Assembly: GCA_023430725.1 (NCBI GenBank)
Contig: JAEYZD010000199.1
Span: forward strand, 1-51,097
Source of the DNA: Bacteroidota bacterium
GTDB taxonomy: Bacteria; Bacteroidota; Bacteroidia; Bacteroidales; VadinHA17
Reading direction: 5' to 3'
Length of the DNA: 51,097 nucleotides
In this document: piece after piece, positions 32,862-41,015 of the stretch
Layout: every line of letters starts with the position of its first letter
Numbering within the stretch: the stretch's first letter is position 1
Position numbers and translations under genes: made by a program
Notes under the pieces: generated by a model
Told to the model about the DNA's origin: nothing
What the model saw: the letters and a program-made list of their open reading frames with translations, nothing else
Database searches by the model: none

Positions 32862-32909
32862 CTGAAGACACCGACGGGCATCTGAAAGAAGATGCAGGCA
32901 GGCATCTGG
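32838..32909 (+). repeat. Three 24-bp tandem repeats spanning the S41 stop codon
   Basis: Units at 32838-32861, 32862-32885 and 32886-32909 are degenerate copies, each ending GGCATCTG. The first ends exactly with the TGA stop of the S41 gene. In the same frame unit 1 reads LKTPAGI-stop, unit 2 LKTPTGI-stop, and unit 3 KKMQAGIW. It looks like an old tandem duplication of the gene end. Confidence 0.85.
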
Positions 32910-32929
32910 TAACAGCCTGAGGCTGCAAT

Positions 32930-33331
32930 TCAGAAAAGCTCCTTTTTCCAGACCGGAAGCTTCTCCTTGACCATCTCGAGGGTGTGGCGGCATGCCCTTG
33001 TGGCATGGTCACGGTGACCCGCCGAAACCATTATGAACAGAGATGTTTCGCCTGCCCTGACCACTCCCAGGGAGTGGACAATTATAACTGACCTGACATC
33101 GCTGAAAGCGCTTCTGACAGTGGCTGCAATCCCGTCAGCTTCCCTGACTGCCATCTCCTCGTAGGCTGAATATTCTATTGCCGTAACACGTTTGCCGTCA
33201 ACCTCATCGTCACGAACTTTGCCGATAAATACGGAGAGAGCTCCTGTGCCGGCATCGTCATTGCCAAGAGTCATAAGTTCGGAGATAAGAACAGGGGTTA
33301 TCGGCCCCCCGACCAGGTACCTGTTTTTCAT
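32930..33331 (-). CDS. moaE: Molybdopterin synthase catalytic subunit
   Basis: MoaE combines with two MoaD to insert the dithiolene sulfurs into precursor Z (cPMP). 133 residues from ATG at 33331 (MKNRYLVGGPI). Conserved parts: GALSVFIGKVRD, the active loop EYSAYEEMAVREAD, and SLGVVRAGETSLFIMVSAGHR. The end PVWKKELF holds the conserved lysines but lacks the 15-20 residue tail of E. coli MoaE; this short form is seen elsewhere in the phylum. Follows moaD by 16 bp. Confidence 0.93.
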   Translation of the reverse strand: MKNRYLVGGPITPVLISELMTLGNDDAGTGALSVFIGKVRDDEVDGKRVTAIEYSAYEEMAVREADGIAATVRSAFSDVRSVIIVHSLGVVRAGETSLFIMVSAGHRDHATRACRHTLEMVKEKLPVWKKELF

Positions 33332-33347
33332 TCTAAGCAGTTGTTGA

Positions 33348-33584
33348 TCATCCCCCCTGAAAAGGAGGCAGTATTGCAATTACATCATTTGCATTCAGAC
33401 GGGTCTCCCCTTTAAGCAACGATTTGTTAAGCGCCATCCTGTAGGGCACTGAAGCCAGAGCGGGGTGTCTTTCAGTCAGCTGCCGGCGAAGCGATTCAGT
33501 ATCCGCAGCCGTGAACAGCTCCTCCGTTGTTCCGGCAGCTTCGGCTGCTGCAGCGAAATATAGCACCCTGATCTTTGTCTCCAT
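33348..33584 (-). CDS. moaD: Molybdopterin synthase sulfur carrier subunit
   Basis: Ubiquitin-like carrier of 78 residues whose C-terminal Gly-Gly (PPFQGG) is thiocarboxylated and delivers sulfur to MoaE. N-terminal beta strand IRVLYFAAAAEAAG and the DVIAILPP segment are typical. It is 2 bp downstream of polA. No other molybdenum cofactor gene is in the window. Confidence 0.94.
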   Translation of the reverse strand: METKIRVLYFAAAAEAAGTTEELFTAADTESLRRQLTERHPALASVPYRMALNKSLLKGETRLNANDVIAILPPFQGG

Positions 33585-33586
33585 TG

Positions 33587-36427
33587 TCAGTGAGCCTCCA
33601 GCCAGTTATAGCCTGTACCTGTATCTACATCAAGCTCCACGCTGAGATGTGCGGCCCCCTTCATCTCATCACTGACAAGGGTTGCCAGCCTGTCGGCATG
33701 ACCTTCATCAACCTCGAAGATAAGTTCGTCATGCACCTGCAGAATCATCTTCGCCTCCTGCATCCCCCGCTCAAGGCGTGAAGCGATCCTGTCCATGGCA
33801 ATCTTGATTATGTCAGCGGCGCTGCCCTGCAACGGCGCATTGATGGCGTTGCGCTCTGCGTTGCCCCTGACAACCTGGTTCCTTGAGTGGATGTCAGGCA
33901 GATATCGCCTGCGCCCGAACATTGTAGTCACATACCCCTGCTCCCTGGCCTTGCGGATACTCTCATCCATGTATGCCTTCACCCCGGGATATGAACTGAA
34001 ATAGCCGTCTATCAGCTCTTTGGCCTCCTTGCGTCCTATTGTCAGACGCTCCGACAGGCCGAAGGCAGAGATGCCGTATATGATACCGAAATTGGCGGTT
34101 TTGGCCCTCGAGCGCATCTCGCGCGTCACCTCTGCAACAGGCACTCCGAAGATTTTTGCGGCAGTGGCCGAATGAATATCCTGACCCGAGGTGAAGTCTG
34201 CAATCATTGCACTGTCACCGCTGAGATGAGCCATTAACCTCAGTTCAATCTGGGAATAGTCAGCACTCAGGAATATTTTTCCCGGTGCGGGGATAAAAGC
34301 CTTTCGTATCTCCCGGCCCTCGGCATCGCGAACCGGAATATTCTGAAGGTTCGGGTTGGTGGAACTTAGCCTGCCGGTGGAGGCAACTGCCTGGTTGTAT
34401 GTTGTGTGTATCCTGCCTGTCACCGGGTCAATCAGCAGGGGAAGGGACTCTACATACGTTGACAGCAGTTTTTTCAAACCCCTGTATTCCAGTACCTTTC
34501 CTATTATCGGGTGTCTGTCTGTCAGTCGTTGCAACACCTCCTCGTCGGTGCGGTACTGTCTGGTTTTTGTAAGCCTTGCATTGTCGTCCAGCTTCAATCT
34601 CAGGAAAAGTATGTCTCCAAGCTGTTTGGGCGAGGAGATATTGAACTCCTGGCCGGCAAATGTATAGATCTCCTGCTCGAGTTTAATGATTGTCTCCCGC
34701 AGGGTTACCGCGTAGTTTTTCAGGACGCTCTCATCCAGCCGGACCCCTTCGCGCTCCATGGCTGCAAGTACACGTATTAGGGGCATCTCGATATTCTCCG
34801 CCAGGGTGTCAAGCCCCTCCTTCCGGAGCTTTGGCTCGAAGAGCTGCATCAGCTGCCATGTAACGTCGGCATCCTCCACGGCATACTCCTTCACCCGCTC
34901 CTTCTCCACATCCCTCATTGTCCTCTGCCGCGGACCCCGTTCTCCGATCAGTTCCTCGATGCGGACCGGCTCATAACCAAGATATTGCGAGGCCAGGAGG
35001 TCCATGTTGTGACGCATGTCGGGCTCCAGGAGATAGTGGGCCAGCATTGTGTCAAACAGCGGACCCCTGATACTTATGCCGTAACCGGAAAGGACCTGTA
35101 TGTCATATTTCAGGTTCTGCCCTGTTTTCCTGATTTTTTCATTTTCAAAAACCGGCTTCAGTGGCTCGAGCAGTTTCAGGGCCTCATCCCTTTCGGCCGG
35201 AAGCCAGAGCATCGTCCCCTTTCCCTTCTCCCAGGAAAAGGCAATTGAGACAAGCTGTGCATTGAGCGGATCGAGCGAATTTGTCTCAGTGTCAAAACAG
35301 AAATCCTTAAGTGAGGAAAGGGTAGCGGCCAGACCTGCGGCCTCCTTTACAGTCTCTATCAGAGTATATTCGTGTTGGGTTGAGCTAATGTCTGCCTTTC
35401 CTGAATCTTCTTTTCCTGCGGTTGCCCCGAAGAGTGTTCCCTGGGTATCGCTCCGGGATTCTGCGGATGTCGCCGGCGCGCTCTTTTCAGGAGATACGGA
35501 AGCGGGCGTAACGGCTTCGCCCTGCGGCAATTCCTGTCTTGAACCTGTGGCAGGCAGGCGCTGTGCCATGGTCCGGAACTCAAGCTCCTCGTAGATTTTC
35601 CGGAGAGCGTCAGTATCTGAAGTGTGGCGGTGCAGCTCGGCATGCCTGAACTCAACCGGAACATTCTGCTCGATTGTTGCAAGGCGTTTGGAAAGAAGAA
35701 TCTGTTCCCTGTTCTGTTCTATAATCTCTCTCTGGCGGCCCTGGATGGCCGGAGTGTTACCCAGCAGCCTCTCGATGCTTCCGTGCTCCCCAATCAGCTT
35801 ACAGGCCGTTTTTGGGCCTATTCCGGGTGCTCCGGGAATATTGTCGGAAGTATCACCCATTAATCCGAGAAGATCTGTGATATTTTCCGGTGAAACACCG
35901 TACTCCCTTACAATCTCTTCCCTGCCCCAGATCTCCGCCTCTCCGCCTGAGCGGCCGGGACGGTACATCACCACACGGTCAGTCACCAGCTGTGCAAAAT
36001 CCTTGTCGGGGGTCATCATATAGGCTGAATAACCCTCTTCTGCCGCCTTGCGTGCCAGGGTGCCTATTACATCGTCAGCCTCAAAGCCGGGCACTTCAAT
36101 AACCGGTATCCTCATGGCCTCCAGGATCTTCTTGATCCATGGAACGGCAATCTTTATGTCCTCGGGGGTGGCATCCCGGTTTGCCTTGTACTGCGGATAG
36201 ATCTCATTCCTGAAGGTAGGTCCCGGCGGGTCAAAGACAACGGCTATATGTGAGGGATTCTGCTTTGCAAGCAGATCCTCAAGGGTCAGCAGAAACCCGA
36301 AGACAGCCGATGTGTTCATTCCCTTGCTGGTTACGCGGGGATTGCGTATGAATGCATAATACGACCTGAATATCAATGCGTAAGCATCAAGCAGGAATAG
36401 TCTCTTGTCATTGTCGGGCTCAGTCAC
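33587..36427 (-). CDS. polA: DNA polymerase I
   Basis: Repair and Okazaki-maturation polymerase of about 946 residues. 5'-3' exonuclease (about 1-290, beginning LFLLDAYALIFRSYYAF), a low-complexity linker, an intact 3'-5' exonuclease (CFDTETNSLDP, with Asp/Glu metal ligands) and the polymerase domain with DYSQIELRLMAHLSGD and QVHDELIFEV. Two GTG starts are possible: 36427, overlapping the queD stop as GTGA, or 36448 (seven more residues). I chose 36427 because of the coupled overlap and the fit to the family N terminus. Confidence 0.95.
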   Translation of the reverse strand: MTEPDNDKRLFLLDAYALIFRSYYAFIRNPRVTSKGMNTSAVFGFLLTLEDLLAKQNPSHIAVVFDPPGPTFRNEIYPQYKANRDATPEDIKIAVPWIKKILEAMRIPVIEVPGFEADDVIGTLARKAAEEGYSAYMMTPDKDFAQLVTDRVVMYRPGRSGGEAEIWGREEIVREYGVSPENITDLLGLMGDTSDNIPGAPGIGPKTACKLIGEHGSIERLLGNTPAIQGRQREIIEQNREQILLSKRLATIEQNVPVEFRHAELHRHTSDTDALRKIYEELEFRTMAQRLPATGSRQELPQGEAVTPASVSPEKSAPATSAESRSDTQGTLFGATAGKEDSGKADISSTQHEYTLIETVKEAAGLAATLSSLKDFCFDTETNSLDPLNAQLVSIAFSWEKGKGTMLWLPAERDEALKLLEPLKPVFENEKIRKTGQNLKYDIQVLSGYGISIRGPLFDTMLAHYLLEPDMRHNMDLLASQYLGYEPVRIEELIGERGPRQRTMRDVEKERVKEYAVEDADVTWQLMQLFEPKLRKEGLDTLAENIEMPLIRVLAAMEREGVRLDESVLKNYAVTLRETIIKLEQEIYTFAGQEFNISSPKQLGDILFLRLKLDDNARLTKTRQYRTDEEVLQRLTDRHPIIGKVLEYRGLKKLLSTYVESLPLLIDPVTGRIHTTYNQAVASTGRLSSTNPNLQNIPVRDAEGREIRKAFIPAPGKIFLSADYSQIELRLMAHLSGDSAMIADFTSGQDIHSATAAKIFGVPVAEVTREMRSRAKTANFGIIYGISAFGLSERLTIGRKEAKELIDGYFSSYPGVKAYMDESIRKAREQGYVTTMFGRRRYLPDIHSRNQVVRGNAERNAINAPLQGSAADIIKIAMDRIASRLERGMQEAKMILQVHDELIFEVDEGHADRLATLVSDEMKGAAHLSVELDVDTGTGYNWLEAH

Positions 36428-36873
36428 CTGTTGTCGGATTGATGCCACTCGGCATAGGCAGTGGCGGTTTCATACAATTTAACGCTGTGCAGCCATGTTC
36501 CGGCCGGCGCTTTGCCTGAAAGAGTTGCTGCAATGTCCGCCACCAGGTTCTCGCATGTAGGCTGGTAAGGCGATACGATGACGTTGCCGAAATGCTTACG
36601 GTAACTCTCCACGGTAGCAGCAGGGGCCTGGCCGGATACCATCAGGGAATGGTCAAGCCGGTCCACGACAGCTTCCCGTACAAGTTTTTTCAGATCGCCG
36701 AAATCAAGCACCATGCCGTTCCGGTTGCTTTCGGGATCGTTCACCGGCTCCCCGGCAAAGGTTATATAGAGAATGTACGAGTGTCCGTGCACATTCCGGC
36801 ACGGGCCGTCGTAATTCCACAGTGCGTGGGCCATCTCAAACCTGAATTCCTTTGTTACCCGTATTACGGACAT
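36424..36873 (-). CDS. queD: 6-carboxy-5,6,7,8-tetrahydropterin synthase
   Basis: QueD converts 7,8-dihydroneopterin triphosphate to carboxytetrahydropterin in queuosine/preQ1 synthesis. 149 residues. Zinc ligands His16 (MAHAL), His29 and His31 (NVHGHSY) and the catalytic Cys25 (GPCRN) are present, which favours QueD over eukaryote-type PTPS. First gene of the queD - polA - moaD - moaE unit; the other queuosine genes are elsewhere. Confidence 0.92.
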   Translation of the reverse strand: MSVIRVTKEFRFEMAHALWNYDGPCRNVHGHSYILYITFAGEPVNDPESNRNGMVLDFGDLKKLVREAVVDRLDHSLMVSGQAPAATVESYRKHFGNVIVSPYQPTCENLVADIAATLSGKAPAGTWLHSVKLYETATAYAEWHQSDNR

Positions 36874-36895
36874 CTGTGTATCTTTTTGGTCTACG

Positions 36896-36903
36896 CAAAA
36901 ATA
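36896..36903 (-). promoter_or_regulatory. Candidate -7 box for the queD-polA-moaDE operon
   Basis: On the minus strand TATTTTTG matches TAnnTTTG, 22 bp upstream of the queD start. The -33 region is not consensus. Confidence 0.45.
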
Positions 36904-36986
36904 AACTATTTAAAACGATTTTTGTTTGAGGGGATATTAACGCATGATATTTACACGTTTAAATGTCCTACATATTAATTAAACTT

Positions 36987-36994
36987 TATCTTTG
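36987..36994 (+). promoter_or_regulatory. Candidate -7 box for the acyl-CoA ligase gene
   Basis: TATCTTTG matches TAnnTTTG and lies 21 bp before the ATG at 37016, in an AT-rich divergent region. No clear -33 TTTG. Confidence 0.45.
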
Positions 36995-37015
36995 CAGCCA
37001 ATACATTAATAACCA

Positions 37016-38656
37016 ATGGATAATAACGAGTTGTTGACCATCCCGTTCCTTGCAGGGGAGAGCTTCAGAAAGCACGGAGAAAACAAGGCAATGGGTTTCG
37101 TGGGGGAGGATGTAATTACCTACAACCAGCTGGACGCCAGGATCCGCTCAGTGATGAGGCTGCTGGAAGACTATTCGGTTAAACCCGGAGACAGGGTTGC
37201 CATACTCAGTACCAGCATGCCCAACTGGGGTGTCACCTACTTTGCTGTAACATTCATGGGGGCGGTTGCCGTACCCGTACTGCCCGACTTTACCCCTGGA
37301 GAGATAGCGAACGTCCTGGAACACTCCGGGGCGAAAGCGCTTTTTGTATCCGGCAACCTGGCACATAAGGTTGCAGATTACAAGTCCGGGTACATGGAAA
37401 CGGTGATTTCAATCGACGATTACAAAATCATATCCGGTTCCAATGGAAGAAGCTTCCATGAGGGCGCCATGCCGTTGAACAAATACAACGTGGCCGAGGA
37501 TGACCTTGCAGTAATAATTTACACATCCGGCACAACAGGCAAGTCCAAGGGGGTGATGCTGACGCATAAGAATATTTCATGGATGGCCAGACAGGTGAGG
37601 ACTATACAGTATGTTGTTGAAAGTGATGTTTTCCTTTCCATTCTGCCTCTTTCACATACATATGAGCAGACACTTGGACTGGTGCTTCCCGTCTTCAACG
37701 GGGCAATGGTCTGGTATCTCCGTAAGGCGCCCACGCCATCGGTGCTTCTGCCTGCTCTTAAGGAAGTAAGGCCGACTACGATGCTGACAGTGCCCCTTAT
37801 CATTGAGAAAGTCTATTTTGGCAAGGTGGCTCCCACATTCCACAAGAACAAGGTCATGGCCACTCTTTACCGTATGCCGCTTTTCCGCAGGCTGCTTAAC
37901 AGGGTGGCAGGCAAGAAGATATATGAAGCATTCGGAGGCCGCCTCAGGTTCTTCGGCATCGGGGGAGCGAAACTCAACCCCACGGTGGAGCAGTTCCTGC
38001 TTGATGCAAAGTTTCCGTACGCCATCGGCTACGGTCTGACCGAGACATCACCGCTGCTGGCAGGAACGGTTGTCGGCACTTGCAGGCTGGGCAGTACAGG
38101 CCCCGCTATGCAGGGTGTCACACTGCAGATACACAATCCTGATCCTGTTACCGGCGAGGGAGAAGTTTGGGCAAGGGGTGAAAATGTCATGAAAGGTTAT
38201 TTTAAGGAGCCTGCACTTACAGCCGAGGTGATTACACCTGACGGTTGGTTCAGGACCGGTGACCTGGGGGTCATTGACAGGGACAACTTTTTAAGTCTCA
38301 AGGGCAGGCTGAAGAACATGATTGTTGGCTCAAGCGGTGAAAACATCTACCCCGAAGAGATTGAGTCAGTCATCAATGATTTCAGCCATGTGATTGAATC
38401 TCTTGTAGTTCAGAAAAAGGGAAAGCTTGTAGCAATGGTTCATGTAAATCTCGAAGAGCTGCAGGCCAAATATGCCCAGATGAAGAAAGATTTCTCCGAT
38501 CAGGCTGAGCAGATCATCAATGAGTACCTCGAAGAGCTCCAGAAGTATGTAAACTCAAAGGTCAACAGGTACAGCCAGCTGCAGATGGTAATTTACCAAC
38601 CGGAGCCATTCCAGAAGACAGCCACACTGAAGATCAAGAGGTTTCTTTACTACTGA
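37016..38656 (+). CDS. AMP-dependent long-chain fatty acid-CoA ligase-like enzyme
   Basis: ANL-superfamily enzyme of 546 residues that activates a carboxylic acid to its adenylate and then the CoA (or carrier) thioester. Motifs: IIYTSGTTGKSKGVMLTH, YGLTETSP, and GWFRTGDLGVID followed by the hinge LKGRLKNMIVGSSGENIYPEEIE; the C-terminal lysine lies in TATLKIKRFLYY. Closest to the FAA/long-chain acyl-CoA synthetase group, but the chain length cannot be read. It is the first plus-strand gene after the divergent queD promoter. Confidence 0.9.
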   Translation: MDNNELLTIPFLAGESFRKHGENKAMGFVGEDVITYNQLDARIRSVMRLLEDYSVKPGDRVAILSTSMPNWGVTYFAVTFMGAVAVPVLPDFTPGEIANVLEHSGAKALFVSGNLAHKVADYKSGYMETVISIDDYKIISGSNGRSFHEGAMPLNKYNVAEDDLAVIIYTSGTTGKSKGVMLTHKNISWMARQVRTIQYVVESDVFLSILPLSHTYEQTLGLVLPVFNGAMVWYLRKAPTPSVLLPALKEVRPTTMLTVPLIIEKVYFGKVAPTFHKNKVMATLYRMPLFRRLLNRVAGKKIYEAFGGRLRFFGIGGAKLNPTVEQFLLDAKFPYAIGYGLTETSPLLAGTVVGTCRLGSTGPAMQGVTLQIHNPDPVTGEGEVWARGENVMKGYFKEPALTAEVITPDGWFRTGDLGVIDRDNFLSLKGRLKNMIVGSSGENIYPEEIESVINDFSHVIESLVVQKKGKLVAMVHVNLEELQAKYAQMKKDFSDQAEQIINEYLEELQKYVNSKVNRYSQLQMVIYQPEPFQKTATLKIKRFLYY

Positions 38657-38753
38657 TTGCACTTCTCTTCCTTCATTTACAGCCGTGACTTGATACCTTC
38701 CGGAGTTAAGTGATTGCTGTTTTTTTGCTATTTTGCGGCCAAATTTCAAACAT

Positions 38754-39362
38754 ATGTCGAACCGGACCAAAGCTCTGCTTCTCATTTTTTCAATCCTGAT
38801 TATTGATCAGGTTGTAAAGATCATAATCAAAACAAATATGGTTATCGGCGAGGAGATTCCTGTCCTCGGCAACTGGTTCAGGATACACTTCCTTGAGAAC
38901 AACGGCATGGCCTTCGGCATGGAATGGGGCGGGAAGACAGGGAAGGTTGCCCTTTCGGTCTTCAGGATGATTGCAATTGCCGGCATCTCTTGGTATCTCA
39001 GCAGCATTATCAGGAAGAAGGCCCCGCTGGGACTGATCCTCTCAGTCAGCGCAATCATTGCAGGCGCTGCAGGCAACCTTATTGACAGCGCATTCTACGG
39101 CATGATCTTCAGTGAGAGCTGGCATACCACAGCTGTATTGTTTCCTGAAGGAGGCGGCTACTCGTCATTTCTGCACGGCAAGGTGGTTGATATGCTCTAT
39201 TTTCCTATTATCGACACACACTGGCCTGACTGGTCACCCTTCAGACCCGGACAGTCGTTCATCTTCTTCAGGCCAGTCTTCAACCTGGCGGACACCTCGA
39301 TCACAACTGGCGTTCTGGCAATACTTGTCTTTCAGAAGAAATTCCTCGGCGAGCACAGCTAG
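38754..39362 (+). CDS. lspA: Lipoprotein signal peptidase
   Basis: Aspartic membrane protease (signal peptidase II) that cuts lipoprotein precursors before the lipidated Cys. 202 residues from ATG at 38754; an in-frame TTG at 38733 is not a likely start. Four hydrophobic segments are visible. Catalytic aspartates are in NLIDSAFYG and NLADTSITTG. A loop of about 40 residues between them is longer than in E. coli LspA, typical of Bacteroidota. It serves the several lipoproteins in this window. Confidence 0.95.
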   Translation: MSNRTKALLLIFSILIIDQVVKIIIKTNMVIGEEIPVLGNWFRIHFLENNGMAFGMEWGGKTGKVALSVFRMIAIAGISWYLSSIIRKKAPLGLILSVSAIIAGAAGNLIDSAFYGMIFSESWHTTAVLFPEGGGYSSFLHGKVVDMLYFPIIDTHWPDWSPFRPGQSFIFFRPVFNLADTSITTGVLAILVFQKKFLGEHS

Positions 39363-39461
39363 AGAGAGCCTCTCAGTCAGAAATCAGTCATTTTCAGTTA
39401 AATTCTGAAGTAAACAGAAAGGTTCCTTCTGTCCTGAAACAATTTGTTCCGCATTTTGTCT

Positions 39462-39469
39462 TATTTTTG
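39462..39469 (+). promoter_or_regulatory. Candidate -7 box for the polyprenyl synthase gene
   Basis: TATTTTTG fits TAnnTTTG, preceded by a TTTG at 39443-39446 (15-nt spacer, slightly short). It lies 22 bp before the ATG at 39492. Confidence 0.4.
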
Positions 39470-39491
39470 GTATCATTACCGCCGGTTCGGG

Positions 39492-40466
39492 ATGGCAAGC
39501 CTTTCAGATATACAGAAGCCTGTAGCAGCAGAGATGCGCGAGTTTGAGTCTTATTTCAGGCACACACTGCACAGTGATATTCCGTTCTTTCATGTCATAC
39601 TGAGCACTTTCATTCGCCGAAAGGGTAAGCAGATGAGGCCGTTGCTTGTTTTTCTTACAGCCAGGCTTAACGGTACCGTGAACGAAACCACATTCATTGC
39701 CGCAACTTTCATTGAGCTGCTGCACACTGCCACACTGGTGCACGATGATGTTGTTGACGAAGCGTCGGAAAGACGCGGGCTTCCCACAATCAATGTGCTT
39801 TATAACTCTAAGATTGCTGTGCTTGTAGGAGATTACCTGCTGGCACAGGGCTTGCTCATCAGCGTGGAGAAGCAGAAATTCAACATGCTCGGAATTGTCT
39901 CCGATGCAGTTCGTGAGATTGTCAAAGGGGAGCTTGTGCAGTTGCAGAAGACCCGAAAGCTTGATATAAGTGAAGCAGACTATTTCAGAATCATCAGGAT
40001 GAAGACCGCAGCGCTCATATCTGCCTGTACGGCATGCGGGGCCAGCTCGGTGACTGACGATACTGAGCTCATTTCCCGAATGAAGGAGATGGGGGAAAAT
40101 ATAGGAGTGGCGTTCCAGATAAAGGACGACCTTCTTGATTATAAGAGCGAGGGACTTACCGGCAAGAGGGAAGGCAATGACATCAAGGAAAAGAAGATCA
40201 CTCTCCCTTTGATACATGCCCTTCGGGTAGCAGGTCCGCTCGAAAGACGCCGCATACTGAGACTGCTCAGACGGAAGAAGAAAGGGAGCCGGGAAATAAG
40301 GGAAGTAATAGAATTTGTCAAGAAACACGGGGGATTGGAATATGCCGAGACTAAAATGCAGGAATACTCTGACAGGGCAATCCGCATTCTGGAGGCATAT
40401 CCCGATTCAGAAACCAAATTCGCACTCATAGAATTTGTTATGTTTTCAACACTCAGAAGAAAATGA
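39492..40466 (+). CDS. Polyprenyl diphosphate synthase (trans-isoprenyl chain elongation)
   Basis: Builds long-chain isoprenyl diphosphates for menaquinone side chains by head-to-tail addition of IPP. 324 residues from ATG at 39492 (a TTG at 39444 is less likely). First Asp-rich motif HDDVVDE (Asp85, Asp86, Asp89) and the second QIKDDLLDY are intact; GKQMRPLL binds IPP. Product length (hexa- to octaprenyl) is not deduced. It overlaps the next gene by 4 bp (ATGA). Confidence 0.94.
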   Translation: MASLSDIQKPVAAEMREFESYFRHTLHSDIPFFHVILSTFIRRKGKQMRPLLVFLTARLNGTVNETTFIAATFIELLHTATLVHDDVVDEASERRGLPTINVLYNSKIAVLVGDYLLAQGLLISVEKQKFNMLGIVSDAVREIVKGELVQLQKTRKLDISEADYFRIIRMKTAALISACTACGASSVTDDTELISRMKEMGENIGVAFQIKDDLLDYKSEGLTGKREGNDIKEKKITLPLIHALRVAGPLERRRILRLLRRKKKGSREIREVIEFVKKHGGLEYAETKMQEYSDRAIRILEAYPDSETKFALIEFVMFSTLRRK

Positions 40467-40903
40467 AAGACGTTAGTCGCTTTCTGTCACTTGGCAGTTA
40501 TGCCATCGCAGGAGTCTCAAGAGACCCGAAAAAATTCGGACAGGCCATGTTCAGGGACCTGCGCAAAAAAGGGATGGACGTGGTACCGGTAAATCCCGCC
40601 GCCGATACAATCGACGGAGTGAAATGTTACAGGACAGTCAGTGAACTGCCGGCCGAAATCAGGGGGATCATTTTCATGACACCGAAGGAGGAAACACTTA
40701 CGGTAGCCAGGGAGGCAATTGCACACGGAATTAAAGATCTCTGGATCCAGCAGGGGGCTGAAACGAAGGAGACTGTTGCCGCCCTTGAAAAAGAAGATGT
40801 CAACCTGATCCACGGTCAGTGCATCATGATGTTCTGGAAACCCGACGGGATCCATTCCTTTCACCGTTTTCTGAAGAAAATCTTCGGGGGGCTGCCCGTC
40901 TGA
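40463..40903 (+). CDS. CoA-binding domain protein
   Basis: 146-residue Rossmann-type CoA-binding protein of the YccU group. Pattern: YAIAGVSRDPKKFGQAMFRDLRKKGMDVVPVNP, then IIFMTPKEET and WIQQGAETKE, with the Cys-containing GQCIMMF near the end. The function is unknown for most members. Translationally coupled to the polyprenyl synthase. Confidence 0.88.
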   Translation: MKDVSRFLSLGSYAIAGVSRDPKKFGQAMFRDLRKKGMDVVPVNPAADTIDGVKCYRTVSELPAEIRGIIFMTPKEETLTVAREAIAHGIKDLWIQQGAETKETVAALEKEDVNLIHGQCIMMFWKPDGIHSFHRFLKKIFGGLPV

Positions 40904-40928
40904 CGGGAAATATCCAAAGCTCACGAAG

Positions 40929-40975
40929 TTAACGCAGCAGGTAACCATGTCTTTCCTGCTGTTAATCTGTATTTT
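40929..40975. terminator. Bidirectional terminator-like hairpin between convergent genes
   Basis: TTAACGCAGCAGG (40929-40941) pairs with CCTGCTGTTAA (40955-40965) with a two-base bulge. It lies between the convergent CoA-binding and uvrC genes. T-rich sequence follows only on the plus side (TCTGTATTTT). Confidence 0.5.
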
Positions 40976-40996
40976 ATGATGTTCGTGGAAATTTTT

Positions 40997-41012
40997 TGTT
41001 CCACGTGGAAAT
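40997..41012. other. parS-like site 1 (14 of 16 palindromic positions)
   Basis: TGTTCCACGTGGAAAT: the left half and the CACGTG core match the perfect site at 44655; the last two bases break the palindrome. It lies 3 bp beyond the uvrC stop, in the intergenic region. Confidence 0.6.
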
Positions 41013-41015
41013 AAA

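Noticed and set aside
39504..40328. 274-residue minus-strand open frame
   Set aside because: Antisense to the polyprenyl synthase with its complete DDxxD motifs.
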